A stretch of 64,000 nt of DNA from Hesseltinella vesiculosa (Eukaryota > Mucoromycota > Mucoromycetes > Mucorales > Cunninghamellaceae). The notes under the pieces were generated by a model, which was not told the DNA's origin, did no database searches, and worked only from the letters and a program-made list of their open reading frames with translations. The stretch covers positions 62,001-126,000 of the forward strand of contig MCGT01000014.1 of NCBI GenBank assembly GCA_002104935.1, given 5' to 3'. The translations under genes were made by a program, and so were the position numbers. Positions 36,646 to 47,562 of the stretch are shown here, piece by piece; position 1 is the first letter of the stretch; each line of letters opens with the position of its first letter.

Positions 36646-37530
36646 ATGAGTAGCGGTATTGCCCGTGGCCGATTGATGGAAGAGCGCAAGCAATGGCGTA
36701 AAGATCATCCTCACGTACGTTGCCTCACTTTATCGAATGCACGTCTTTACAATTTTTCTTCTTCTCTTTCTCAATTAGGGGTTTTGGGCTCGGCCCGGCA
36801 AGAATGCTGACAGCACTTTGGATTTAATGCAATGGACATGTGGGATTCCTGGTAAAGATAATGTAAATAACTCTCGTTCATTCTAGATATAGCCTAGAGT
36901 GTAAAAGAAATCAACCAATGACGATGAGGTTCTCACTGTTTTTTTTTGTCTGGGTGATCTAGACGCCTTGGGCCAACGGGGTTTTCAAATTGACAATGCT
37001 GTTTCCTGAAGGTAAAGAAAGACCAAATGGAATGAATTGCGCAGGTCTCGATGATTTCATACTTGTTTCCATTCCTTAGAATACCCAAGCAAACCGCCAA
37101 AGTGTAAGCCATCGCCGAAACAAACGCGGTCTCTTCCTGGCTAACCTCCCATATCTGAACAGGCAAATTTGTACCACCTTTGTTCCACCCAAACGTTTAT
37201 CCCTCTGGCACTGTGTGCTTATCGATTCTGAACGAAGACGAAGGCTGGAAGCCAGCCATCACTGTGAAGCAGGTTCGAGCATCAACGTTAAATAGTAGAG
37301 AACCAAACAACTCACGCTCGTTGCATTGATAGATCTTGACAGGCATTCAAGATTTGTTGAATGACCCCAACCCTGAAAGTCCTGCTCAATCGGATGCCTA
37401 CATGCTGTTCAAGTAAGTCAAGCTACAGCTGAAAGGACCAGACCTGACCTCTTCTTTCTCGGGTAGGAAAAACAAAAAGGAGTACGAGCGCAGGATACTC
37501 GAGCAAGCTGCCAACAATCAACCTGCCTAA
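36646..37530 (+). CDS. ubc9: SUMO-conjugating enzyme E2 (UBC9)
   Basis: Seven exons: 36646-36714, 36779-36862, 36963-37011, 37080-37103, 37163-37272, 37333-37412, 37467-37530, giving 159 aa. UBC9 signature: [42 protein letters not shown] and [16 protein letters not shown] with active-site Cys94, then [14 protein letters not shown] and [12 protein letters not shown]. It transfers SUMO from the E1 (Aos1-Uba2) to substrates. Exon 4 is only 24 nt. The intron after VKQ starts with the weaker donor GTTCGA. Confidence 0.97.
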
Positions 37531-37797
37531 TCCATTGACGTGTCATTCTTCATTTCTTCTTGACTTCTAATGTACATATGGTCATCTTTTTATTGCAACC
37601 CTCTTTCTCCACACGATCAAATAAAAAATCCTGAACGACGGCGTGTTCCCGCCTTTTTGAAGATGTGAGCGGAGAGTGCTTTTTTTTTCTTTCTTTTCTT
37701 GCGTCCTTTTTTTTCTTCACTTGATTCCCTCCTTTGACCATCTCTGGCTTGCGATAAATTACACTTGCATTCATAGAAAGAGATTATCATCCATTCA

Positions 37798-39626
37798 ATG
37801 GCAACGGTATGTGCCATCTATTCAGATCTCTCCTTGACCACCCTCTTCCAAAATCAACCAACAGACCTGTCTCATTGCTCCCTTTTTTTTTTTTTTTGTA
37901 GTCGCATCTCCCTTCGTTTCGCCGGCGTGCCTTGTCCCTGTCCTCATTCAATGTCCCACGACGATACCACACTCCCATCTTTTTGTTGCAAGGCCTTTGT
38001 CTTGCACCGGCAGCTGTAGGCTTCTTTCATCAACTGTCGCGGGCCTGGTACCCACCCTTGTATGATCCTACTCATCTGTTCCATGTCAAGAGCACGCCTT
38101 TGATATACTACGTTTCTATGCTATGGGTATGATGACAAACAGACATGTTTGAACGAACCTCACCTCATTTGCTACATATAGTGCCTGCTAGTGGGTTATT
38201 GGAGCTCAATCTTGACCACCAGTATGGCTCGACGCTGGCTTTATCGATACCAAGTGACCAATGTGATGCTGCGTTTGCTGGTGCTGACCGGCGTAAATTG
38301 GCTAGGATCCTACTGGATCTATCGTTCGTACGGACCCGATCAACCCATTTGGATCTGGATGACCATCAGCGGGCTGCTGCTGCTGGCCAATGTCAGCAAG
38401 TTGATGTGGACCACCGCTATCGACCCCAAATATCAAAGCAAGTTTGCCTCGCCTTCGCCCATCAACAGCCTCAACTCGCTGAAAAAAACGTCGCAAGACA
38501 TCCACTATCGGTCGACCGTGGTGCGTGTGCTGGTGCTGCCGCTGATGGTTGTGCTGTTCATCACCATGTTCGCCATGCTGTTCCAAGTCGCCCACATGCG
38601 GCAGACAGCTGCCCCCACCCATATGCAAGTCGACGCCAAACCCCATCCAGCCTTTTCCCACCAGCCTGGTAACACGCGCGTCATGGTGTTTGTGCTATCG
38701 GCCTGGACCCCCAAGAGCTATGAAAAACGGCGCGTTTTCCGTGAAACCACCATGCAGCTGATTGCCGACGCTGATCCCAACGTCACGTTCCATGTCGAGT
38801 TTGTCATTGGCCAGCCACCTACCGAGCAAGTGCGTGCGACCATGAATGCCAAGATTGAGCAGGAAATCGCCGAGTTCAATGACCTCAAGATCCTCGACAC
38901 CTCCGACAAGTATGAAGACTTGAGCGAAAAAGTTTACACTGCCATGGAATGGATGGATCAGTACCAATTCGACTACCTCATGAAGACCGATGACGACATC
39001 TTTATACGCTGGGACACCATCAGCAAGGAACTCCGTGCCATGGGAAAACAGCAACGCTACTGGCAAGGCCTTGCCTATTGGTAAGATCAACGTAAAAAAA
39101 AAAAAAAAGCTGACTCTCCTTTTTATCCTTTAGGAACATTCCTCCCATTCGAGATGCACGCAACAAGAACAGTGAAATGGACTACACGCTACCGATCTTC
39201 CCTCCGTATACAGCTGGTGCTCTGTATATTCTATCGCGAGATGTAGTGCGCTTGATTGCTGGTGTAGGTGGACCTCGTTTGTTTGTCAAGAATGAAGATC
39301 AGAACCTGGGTATCTGGCTGTTCCCTTTCAACATCCGACCCATCCACGACCGCCGTATCCAGCAAATCGATGCCTGTGAAGAGGATATGATTGCCAAACA
39401 CTTTGGTGATTTCGATGAGCCTGGCGCCATTGGTGGCACCATGTACGACATGATCAACAATCTTCGCCAGGGCAGGAAAATGTGCGAAGGCTTTCGTGTC
39501 AACGTGTGTGCCATGTGCTATCCCTGCCATGGCAAAGCTACCAACTGGCGTGAATGGAACTTTGCCTGCAACGACATCAAAGGCGTCACCCTCTTGAATC
39601 CCCCCAAGCTCACCATCATAGACTAG
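37798..39626 (+). CDS. GT31-type beta-1,3-galactosyltransferase-like membrane protein
   Basis: Four exons: 37798-37806 (only 9 nt, MAT), 37902-38126, 38182-39080, 39134-39626, giving 541 aa. The N-terminal third has several hydrophobic spans (PIFLLQGLCLAPAAVGFF, ISGLLLLANV, VLVLPLMVVLFITMFAMLF). The lumenal domain has VFVLSAWTPKSYEKRRVFRE (usual SA....RR.AIR.TW), FVIGQ, DYLMKTDDDIFIRW with the metal-binding DDD at 348-350, and YTAGALYILSRDVV and KNEDQNLGIWL (usual ED..G). Such enzymes act in the Golgi on glycans. The donor sugar and acceptor cannot be read from sequence. Multiple N-terminal spans are more than the single type II anchor usual for the family. The 9-nt first exon is supported by GTATGT and TTGTAG sites. 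Confidence 0.85.
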
Positions 39627-39777
39627 TCTCTCTCTTTCTCATTTTATTAATCCCTCACCCCTGTATCATAGTGTCCAGTCTAATTTTTTTTGTACACATT
39701 TTTTTTTTATTTTGTCCCTCGATGTTAAACGTAAAAATATTCATGATAAAAAAATTGAGTGTTGCATCCCCCCCCCA

Positions 39778-40577
39778 CTATGATTTCAAAGCAGCAATCA
39801 ATAGCATCATGGGTCTTCTTGTTTCATTTGGCCATTTGATCAATAGTTCGGGCTCGGGCAGGGGCTCGACCAGCTGGTAGATTTGAAAGTGGTTGTTCAG
39901 CAGGCCTTGAATGTAAGAAGTCAGGGTCCTGTGGTATTTGGTGACCCGACACCCGAGGAAATTGGTTTGACGCACACTCTCATCAAAGTAGGCATCCACC
40001 GGCCAGTGTAAGATGTTACCCTGGTCGTCTGTGTACCAATTTTGTGAACCCTCGGCAGTGAAGATCGGATGCTCCACGCTCATCACCTAATGAAATAATT
40101 ATCATAATATGAAAACCAGCGTCCTGAGCCCTTCCCAAGCATTACAAAATGACCACCAGGTTTGAGCAGACGCGCCACTTGTTGAGCCACTTTGTCAAAG
40201 GAAGCGACATAGTGAATGGCCAAGGAGCTAAGGACAATGTCAAAGGAGGCGTCACCCTGGATTTCTTGCATGTCTTCCATGGCCAGCTGCAGATACTGGA
40301 TCTTGTGACCAAAAGTGACGTTGGCTTTTTTCTCATGGGCTACCTGCAACATTTTTTCTGAATTGTCAACACCAAGCACGCTCGAGGCCCCATGCTCGGC
40401 TGCATACAAGCTATGCCAGCCAAATCCACACCCCAGGTCCAGCACTTTTTTATTGTCAAAGGCTGGTAGCATCTTTTTTAGCGCTGGCCATTCACCCGCC
40501 GCCTGCAGCCCTTGCTTGGATCGCTCCATGCCTTTGTATTGGTGAAAAAATCCGGGATCGTCGTACACACCCATCAT
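39778..40577 (-). CDS. class I SAM-dependent methyltransferase, copy 1
   Basis: Two exons: 40577..40146 and 40086..39778, giving 246 aa. Motif I is VLDLGCGFGWHSLYAAEHGA, post-I VLGVDNSEKML, motif II FDIVLSSLAIHYVASF, and LLKPGGHFVMSVEHPIF is the post-II/III region. It belongs to the small-molecule type 11 group; the SVEHPIYTA and Y.DE..R...FL..V.KYHRT wording is common in bacterial proteins. The substrate is unknown. It is a paralogue of the next gene with the intron in a different place. Confidence 0.88.
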
Positions 40578-40743
40578 TAAAAAAAGACCGAGAAAAAAGA
40601 TAAACAAAAAAGCAAAAAAAAAAAAAATAACCAGAAGAAAAGGGGGAAATAGCCTGAAGCCGTCAACTTGTGCGACATGCCGCAGCTCGGACACTTTTTT
40701 TATTTTGTTGTTGCAGAAATTGTCGCTTAGAAATTTGTTGGGT

Positions 40744-41560
40744 TCATGGTTTTGTGGCAGACATGAGCAGCATGCCCGGACGGCGGACACGATCTGGGTG
40801 GTCAGGGTCTTCGGGTAAAGGCTCAATCAAATGGCATAGCTGAAAGCCAGTGTTCAGTAGCGTCTGGACGTAAGTGCTGGTGGTTTTGTGGTATTTGATG
40901 ACGTCTTGGCCGAGGAATCGGCTGGTGCGAGCGCTCTCATCAAAATACCGGTCGACAGGCCAGTGAAGCTTCCGCCCTTGGTCATCCTTGCACCAGGTCT
41001 GAGGGCCTTGTGCGGTGTAGATGGGGTGTTCAACAGAAAAGCAAAAATGCCCGCCCGGTTTGAGCAGTCGAGCAACTTGTTGAGCCACTTGGTCAAAAGA
41101 AGCCACATAATGCAAGGCTAAGGAGCTGATTACCACGTCAAATTGTGCATCTCCTGCTACCTCGGTCAACTGTTCCATGGGCAGCTGTAGATAATGCACG
41201 CGGTCTTGATCAGCCAGAGGCAAACAGCGGCTCTTTTCTCTCGCCACTTGCAACATGTTTTGTGAATGGTCGATCCCTAGCACCGACGCGGCACCCTGAG
41301 AAATCGCAAACAGGCAATGCCACCCATAGCCGCAACCAATGTCCAGACACTACGAAGAGTAAAGCATGAGCATTGGACACCAAGGAAGAGCCCAGGGTTC
41401 TTTCTTTTTTTTTTTTTACCTTTTTGCCCTGAAGTGAAGGAAGCATGCTTTGGAACGATGGCCATTCACCTGCAGCCTGTAAGCCTACTTGGGATCTATC
41501 CAGCTGCTTGTATTCGCTGTAAAATGCTGGTTGGTCATACTGGCTTTTGGAGAAACTCAT
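40744..41560 (-). CDS. class I SAM-dependent methyltransferase, copy 2
   Basis: Two exons: 41560..41420 and 41349..40744, giving 248 aa. Motifs: CLDIGCGYGWHCLFAISQGA, VLGIDHSQNMLQVA, FDVVISSLALHYVASF and LLKPGGHFCFSVEHPIYTAQ. The intron splits just before motif I, whereas copy 1 has its intron after GGHF, so the two introns arose independently. A large part of this gene and its 5' flank is duplicated at 45.5-46.4 kb. The tandem array begins just upstream of its 5' flank. The enzyme's substrate cannot be inferred. Confidence 0.88.
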
Positions 41561-41721
41561 TTGCAGAAAAAAAATAAGGAACCAAAAGAGAATGATCAAG
41601 AAAAAACCAGCGCTTGCCTTTTTGAGTTGACCAGTGACCTCCAATTGAACGTGTCACAGGCTCAAAAGGTTCTTGTTTTTACACTCCTGCGTTGGCCGGT
41701 GAGAATTGTAATTTTAATAAA

Positions 41722-43668
41722 AAGTCCAGTGAGCCAAAAGAAAAAGTCCAGGTGAGCTAGCAAAAAGTCCAGTCGGCCAATGAAAAGTCCAGTGAGCCAG
41801 CAAAAAGTCCAGCTTGCCAGCAAAATTCCAGTAAAAAGTGCAGTAGGCCAAAGAAAAAAAGTGCAGCGGAGCCAATTGAAAAGTGCAGCAAGCCAATCGA
41901 AAAGTGCAGTGGGCCAGAAAAAGTGCAGTGGGCCAGAAAAAGTGCAGTGGGCCAATGAAAAAGTGCAGTGAGCCAGCAAAAAAAGTGAAGGAGCCAATCA
42001 AAAAAGTGCAGGAGCCAAAGAAAAAGTGCAGTGAGCCAAAGAAAAAGTGCAGTGAGCCAATCAAAAAGTGCAGTGAGCCAGCAAAAAAAGTGCAGGAGCC
42101 AATCAAAAAAGTGCAGTGAGCCAAAGAAAAAGTGCAGTGAGCCAAAGAAAAAGTGCAGTGAGCCAAAGAAAAAGTGCAGGAGCCAATCAAAAAAGTGCAG
42201 TGAGCCAAAGAAAAAGTGCAGTGAGCCAAAGAAAAAGTGCAGGAGCCAATCAAAAAAGTGCAGGAGCCAAAGAAAAAGTGCAGTGAGCCAGCAAAAAAAG
42301 TGCAGTGAGCCAAAGAAAAAGTGCAGGAGCCAATCAAAAAAGTGCAGTGAGCCAAAGAAAAAGTGCAGTGAGCCAGCAAAAAAAGTGCAGGAGCCAATCA
42401 AAAAAGTGCAGGAGCCAAAGAAAAAGTGCAGTGAGCCAAAGAAAAAGTGCAGGAGCCAATCAAAAAAGTGCAGGAGCCAAAGAAAAAGTGCAGTGAGCCA
42501 ATCAAAAAGTGCAGTGAGCCAGCAAAAAAAGTGCAGGAGCCAATCAAAAAAGTGCAGTGAGCCAAAGAAAAAGTGCAGTGAGCCAAAGAAAAAGTGCAGT
42601 GAGCCAGCAAAAAAAGTGCAGGAGCCAAAGAAAAAGTGCAGTGAGCCAAGAAAAAGTGCAGTGAGCCAAAGAAAAAGTGCAGAGAGCCAAAGAAAAAGTG
42701 CAGAGAGCCAAAGAAAAAGTGCAGTGAGCCAAAGAAAAAGTGCAGGAGCCAAAGAAAAAGTGCAGTGAGCCAGCAAAAAAAGTGCAGTGAGCCAGCGAAA
42801 AAAGTGCAGTGAGCCAAAGAAAAAGTGCAGGAGCCAATCAAAAAAGTGCAGTGAGCCAAAGAAAAAGTGCAGTGAGCCAGCAAAAAAAGTGCAGGAGCCA
42901 ATCAAAAAAGTGCAGGAGCCAAAGAAAAAGTGCAGTGAGCCAAAGAAAAAGTGCAGTAAGCCAGCAAAAAATTCCAGGAAAATTCCAGTAAGCCAGCAAA
43001 AAGACCAGTCGGCCATTGAAAAAGTCCAGTAAGCCAGCAAAAAATTCCAGGAAAATTCCAGTAAGCCAGCAAAAAGACCAGTCGGCCATTGAAAAAGTCC
43101 AGTAAGCCAGCAAAAAATTCCAGGAAAATTCCAGTAAGCCAGCAAAAAGACCAGTCGGCCATTGAAAAAGTCCAGTAAGCCAGCAAAAAATTCCAGGAAA
43201 ATTCCAGTAAGCCAGCAAAAAGACCAGTCGGCCATTGAAAAAGTCCAGTAAGCCAGCAAAAAATTCCAGGAAAATTCCAGTAAGCCAGCAAAAAGGCCAG
43301 TCGGCCATTGAAAAAGTCCAGTAAGCCAGCAAAAAATTCCAGGAAAATTCCAGTAAGCCAGCAAAAAGACCAGTCGGCCATTGAAAAAGTCCAGTAAGCC
43401 AGCAAAAAATTCCAGTAAGCCAGCAAAAAGACCAGTCGGCCATTCAAAAATTCCAGGAAAATTCCAGTAAGCCAGCAAAAAGACCAGTCGGCCATTGAAA
43501 AAGTCCAGTAAGCCAGCAAAAAATTCCAGTAAGCCAGCAAAAAGACCAGTCGGCCAATGAAAAAGTCCAGCAAAAGTCCAGTGAGCCAGCAAAAGTCCAG
43601 TGAGCCAGCAAAAGTCCAGTGAGCCAGCATGAAGTCCAGTGAGCCAGCAAAAGTCCAGTGGTCAGCAG
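41722..43668. repeat. tandem array: 20-22-bp GTGCAGTGAGCC units, then six 73-bp higher-order units
   Basis: From 41840 to 42960 the unit is about 21 bp, AAAGTGCAGTGAGCCAAAGAA, with variants AATCAAAAA, AGCAAAAAA and CAGGAGCC. From 42961 to about 43440 a 73-bp unit combining CCAGTAAGCCAGC, AATTCCAGGAAAATTCC and GACCAGTCGGCCATTG repeats at exact 73-bp spacing (43003, 43076, 43149, 43222, 43295, 43368). The end (43570-43668) has 18-bp AGTCCAGTGAGCCAGCAA units. The minus strand is nearly stop-free in all three frames, giving a 611-codon frame of LHFFFGS-type repeats; this is a by-product of the unit sequence, not a gene. Confidence 0.93.
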
Positions 43669-43710
43669 AGATCTTTTTTTTTTTTTTTTTTTGCTCTGAA
43701 AAACCAAATA

Positions 43711-45517
43711 ATGACAAAAGACTTTCATTGTGGGTTCGATGACTGCGCTAAGACGTTTTCAAGCTTCAAATCTCTGGAAAACCATCAATACGATTATCAT
43801 GAAGAAGATTATATCACATCTTACCAAACGCCGGAAGGTAGTATCATGCAAAAACAAGAATCTATTAACCTTGTCTTGAATAAATAGGACTTGATGTGGA
43901 AGTGAAACTAGTACGAGAGAACAATATATTGCGCTGCCCATGCTGCTCAAAAGAATTTGTGACATATTCTGCAATCAGAAAGCATCTTCAAGCAAATCAA
44001 GGCACCTGTTCGCAAAAGACGTTTGTTAATGAAGGTTAGTACAACCAACTCTTGAATGTATCCATTCTCCTTCTTACTTACGCATACTGCATTATTTTAT
44101 TGTACAAACAGATGATTCTTCTGCGACCAGTGATTTGATTCATTGCCCTCTTCCCCTTCCTTCTTACGAAGTCAGCCCTACAGCTGCCAATGATTCCCAG
44201 GACAGCCGGCATACGTACGACGAGTCCTTCATCTTCGCCTGCCAATCAATGGAAGAGCCAGAAAGTGGGAAAGCCAAAAACCAGTGGATACTTGAAACGC
44301 TGAAAATGGAGCCAATTGCCCTGATCGAAGAAAGCGACCACCGACACAAGGCCGAGTATAATGCTCTGACTCATGCAAACAATGCGAAAAAATTGGTTGG
44401 AAAGCGCTTCGTTTGTCAACCCATCCTACCTCCGCAAAAGCGATCCAGGTCCATGAGTTCCGAATCCACCAATACTACTACATCCTTTGCAAACCTGGTT
44501 CATTCATCTCCTCTGCGATCTATCCTGGCCAAGCGTGACTACTTTGAACTTGATGACAACGTCTGCCGACTCCTGAATTCCGACTGGGATCAGACACCAA
44601 GCGCAAAGTATGCCTGCGCGCAAGCACTTGCTGGGTGTATCATGCTGAACGAACGCACTGGTCGCGCCATTCTAGTCAACACCCTGGAAATCTATGGCCG
44701 CCAAAAAACTGTCGATATACATCGCGAAGTGCCAACAGAAAATGGATCTATTCCCCTGCCATCCACCCTGTATAAGCACGTGATGCCCTGTGTAGTCAGG
44801 TCTTCTGATGGTGACAAGCTGACGATTGGTACACACACGATGAACGCGCTCATCACATCAACATTGAGACTTGATGAAAACGAGGAACCCAATGTCGGCC
44901 CATCAGCTTGCTCAACGGGTTTCAACAATGCAGCCATTCGTGTCTTCGCTGATCGTGACAGCTGGAGCAAAGCAATGTCACTTTTGTCAGACAAAGATAC
45001 CAAACAGCTGGAACCCTTCAATTTACTTCATCAATTGCGACAGATCCGATCCCACTTCCATGACCCCTCAACTTACCTTCTCGTGCGCTGTTCAAGTTTT
45101 TTGGCTGAGCCCTTTTGCTGCCAGCCGTTGACAGTCTTTACACTTGCAAGCTGCGATCAAGGCCCAACAAAGTCCGATGACCAGCAAACTGCTTCAAAAG
45201 CTGGATCCAAGCTCTTCCATGACATCGCTGCCAAGGTTCTCTTTGAATCCATCCCATTGCTCCCATTGAGCCTCGTCAAAGATATCGCGCAAGGTTGTCC
45301 TCCAAGTAAAGTCAAGGACAGACTGGCTGACGTTATTGAAACATCCTTTGCTTCCACCACCGAAAATATCACTGTGATTGGCAACCGTGATTTGAACTCA
45401 CATCTCACCAACTTGGCATCGCTCCTTTCATCGGATATCTCCAAAGCCAATAAGTCATATGTTGCTCGTAACATTCAAACCCGTGTCAATACCATCCTCA
45501 ACAGCAACATGTCATAA
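43711..45517 (+). CDS. orphan protein with N-terminal C2H2-type zinc fingers
   Basis: Three exons: 43711-43837, 43888-44034, 44112-45517, giving 559 aa. Finger 1 is FHCGFDDCAKTFSSFKSLEN with H..H in HQYDYH. Finger 2 is LRCPCCSKEFVTYSAIRKHL with NQGTC (C2HC). The 440-residue remainder has a basic RSRSMSS patch and a folded-looking domain (VCRLLNSDWDQTPSAKYACA onward) that I do not recognise. It could be a transcription factor or a domesticated mobile-element protein. It sits between the 1.9 kb array and the duplicated methyltransferase segment, an unstable setting. The two short introns and intact 1.4 kb last exon argue that it is expressed. Confidence 0.75.
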
Positions 45518-46048
45518 ATAATACCCACGTCTTATCCCCAGCGCCATGAAAATGAAATAAAACATATCGTTCAGCCATCAGCTGATGTTTTACTTTACCT
45601 AGTCTTGCTGCCCAGTGAAACTTTCGTACTTGGTCATCCTTGCACCAGGTCTGAAGGCCTTGTGCGGTGTAGATGGGGTGTTCAACAGAAAAGCAGAAAT
45701 GCCCGCCCGGTTTGAGCAGTCGAGCAACTTGTTGAGCCACTTGGTCAAAAGAGACCACATAGTGCAAGGCTAAGGAGCTGATTACCGCGTCAAATTGTGC
45801 ATCTCCTGCTACCTCGGTCAACTGTTCCATGGGAAGCTGTAGATATTGCACGCGGTCTTGATCAGCCAGAGGCAAACAGCGGCTTTTTTCTCTCGCCACT
45901 TGCAACATGTTTTGCGAATGGTCGATCCCTAGCACCGACGCGGCTCCCTGAGAAATCGCATACAGGCAATGCCACCCACAGCCGCAACCAATGTCCAGAC
46001 ACTACGAAGAGCAAAGCATGAGCATTGGACACCAAGGAAGAGCCCAGG

Positions 46049-46085
<37 letters not shown>

Positions 46086-46225
46086 TTTTTGCCCTGAAGT
46101 GAAGGAAGCATGCTTTGGAACGATGGCCATTCACCTGCAGCCTGTAAGCCTACTTGGGATCTATCCAGCTGCTTGTATTCGCTGTAAAATGCTGGTTGGT
46201 CATACTGGCTTTTGGAGAAACTCAT
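45498..46225 (-). pseudogene. truncated third copy of the class I methyltransferase
   Basis: Exons 46225..46085 and 46001..about 45612 are almost identical to copy 2 (41560..40744), including the intron. From about 45612 the match ends, replacing the last ~65 residues by about 40 unrelated codons running into the 3' end of the zinc-finger gene on the other strand. Motif I reads DIGCGCGWHC (Tyr to Cys). SAM-binding motifs survive but the C-terminal substrate-binding part is gone, so it is probably non-functional. The intron's T-run has grown to about 29. Confidence 0.88.
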
Positions 46226-46377
46226 TTGCAGAAAAAAAAATAAGGAACCAAAAGAGAATGATCAAGAAAAAACCAGCGCTTGCCTTTTTGAGTTGACCAG
46301 TGATCTCCAATTGAACGTGTCACAGGCTCAAAAGGTTCTTGTTTTTGTCCTACCGGTATGTTGGACTGAGAGACTTG

Positions 46378-46700
46378 TGATTTTAATCAAGGTCATTTCT
46401 CAACATTTTGTACAGGTATTCAACGTTTGATGTGCATTTATTTAGAGCAATTTTGCCCTGCGAATTTGGATCAGATCACCTGGGGGTCCCCTGGCTGCAT
46501 CTTTCTTTTTTTTAGCTGGGGAGTCGGAGGTGTCAAAACGAAACGGATCAAACGTTGGTTGAGCACCTTCGTCAATCGACGTGATTTTTTCAGCAACATT
46601 ATAATTCATGTATTCTCATATTCTCTCAAACTTCCATATCGATCGAATAAGGCAAAAATGCTGTACAGCGTTTGCTTTTTTTTTTCAGAATGAAGAAAAA
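46378..46700 (+). repeat. dispersed repeat family, copy E (plus)
   Basis: Blocks: GATTTTAATCAAGGTCATTT, TTTATTTAGAGCAATTTTG, GGATCAGATCACCTGGGGGT, AGCTGGGGAGTCGGAGGTGT, CAAAACGAAACGGATCAAACG, GTTGAGCACCTTCGTCAATCG and GCGTTTGCTTTTTTTTTTCAG. The most complete copy at its 5' side. Confidence 0.82.
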
Positions 46701-46937
46701 ATAGGGCCCTTCGATTCAAGGTCTTGTCATTGTCCAATCTTCTCCAAAGCGGCCCAAAAATCCAATATCCCGATTTGATGAAGAAATACGGTCAGTAGCT
46801 GCGACCAAGGTCCAGCAAAATCCGACGGTGGAAGCACCTTTGCTAGTGAAAAAAAATTGTATGCATCAAGAAACTGCCGTCCAAAAGTGATGACCAGCTC
46901 ATATACTCACATATGATAAACAGATATAGCCATCTTG
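46701..46937. other. short spacer between repeat copies E and F
   Basis: No gene; contains the family's 3' flank (CCCTTCGATTCAAGG resembles sequence after copy D). Confidence 0.4.
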
Positions 46938-47108
46938 AAGAGAGTTACCATTTTAAGCAAGGTCATTTTCCGTCATTCTGTACTCGTATGCAAAGTTTGG
47001 GGTGAATTGGCATGAGCAAGAGTGCACTGTGGTTTTGGATTAGATCACTTGGGGATCCCCTGGCAAAAGTGGCCGATTTTTTTTTATAGCTCGATCCGCT
47101 CAAAGATG
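46938..47108 (+). repeat. dispersed repeat family, partial copy F (plus)
   Basis: Starts TTACCATTTTAAGCAAGGTC, continues GGATTAGATCACTTGGGGAT and CCCCTGGCAAAAGTGGCC, and breaks off shortly after the AGCTCG block, next to the 3' UTR of the secreted-protein gene. Confidence 0.72.
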
Positions 47109-47175
47109 ATATGTAAAAAAAAACTTTACTTCTTTTTTTTTTTTTGAGGAAGAAGCGTGGATCAAGCGATAAAAT

Positions 47176-47562
47176 TTATTTCTTGGAGGCCCAGGAGGTA
47201 AGGATGGCTTGCAAGGTATCAAGTTCACGCTTGGAGCCGATTTTGCCTTGGATTTCGAGCGCGGCATGGAGAAGATCCCATCCCCAGTCGCTTTGGTCGA
47301 GCGCATAATGAGCAGGTTTGCCTCCGGCAGCGCAACAGGCAGCGAAGTCGTTGAGTTCAGATTGACTGATGGGCTTACGAGCCCACACGCCGCCGATCAA
47401 GGGCACACCGCTGCCGACATAGCCAGAATCCCAGCCCATCTCAACACCGCATTTGTAGCTAGGATATTGGCCCCAGATGTGCTTGCCAATGCTGCAATTG
47501 ATCAAGTCCATCGCAAAAACTGGGGTAGCGGCCAATGCCAAAGTAGCTGCAAGGAATTTCAT
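47176..47562 (-). CDS. small secreted protein with four cysteines
   Basis: Single-exon 128-aa protein. Signal peptide 1-17 (MKFLAATLALAATPVFA). The mature domain has four Cys (LINCS, YKCG, CC at 75-76) and several aromatic/Gly segments: SIGKHIWGQYPSYKCGVEMG, DSGYVGSGVPLIGGVW, ALDQSDWGWDLLHAAL. It may form two disulphides. Family not recognised; secretion is inferred from the signal peptide. The gene ends next to a copy of the dispersed repeat. Confidence 0.82.
   Translation of the reverse strand: MKFLAATLALAATPVFAMDLINCSIGKHIWGQYPSYKCGVEMGWDSGYVGSGVPLIGGVWARKPISQSELNDFAACCAAGGKPAHYALDQSDWGWDLLHAALEIQGKIGSKRELDTLQAILTSWASKK

Noticed and set aside
42961..43440. CRISPR-like regular spacing in the 73-bp repeats
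   Set aside because: There are no unique spacers; the whole 73 bp repeats, and the genome is eukaryotic.
41757..43592. 611-codon minus-strand open frame in the 41.7-43.7 kb array
   Set aside because: It consists only of repeat units, all three minus frames are open there, and it has no domain or splice logic. It reflects a stop-free repeat unit.
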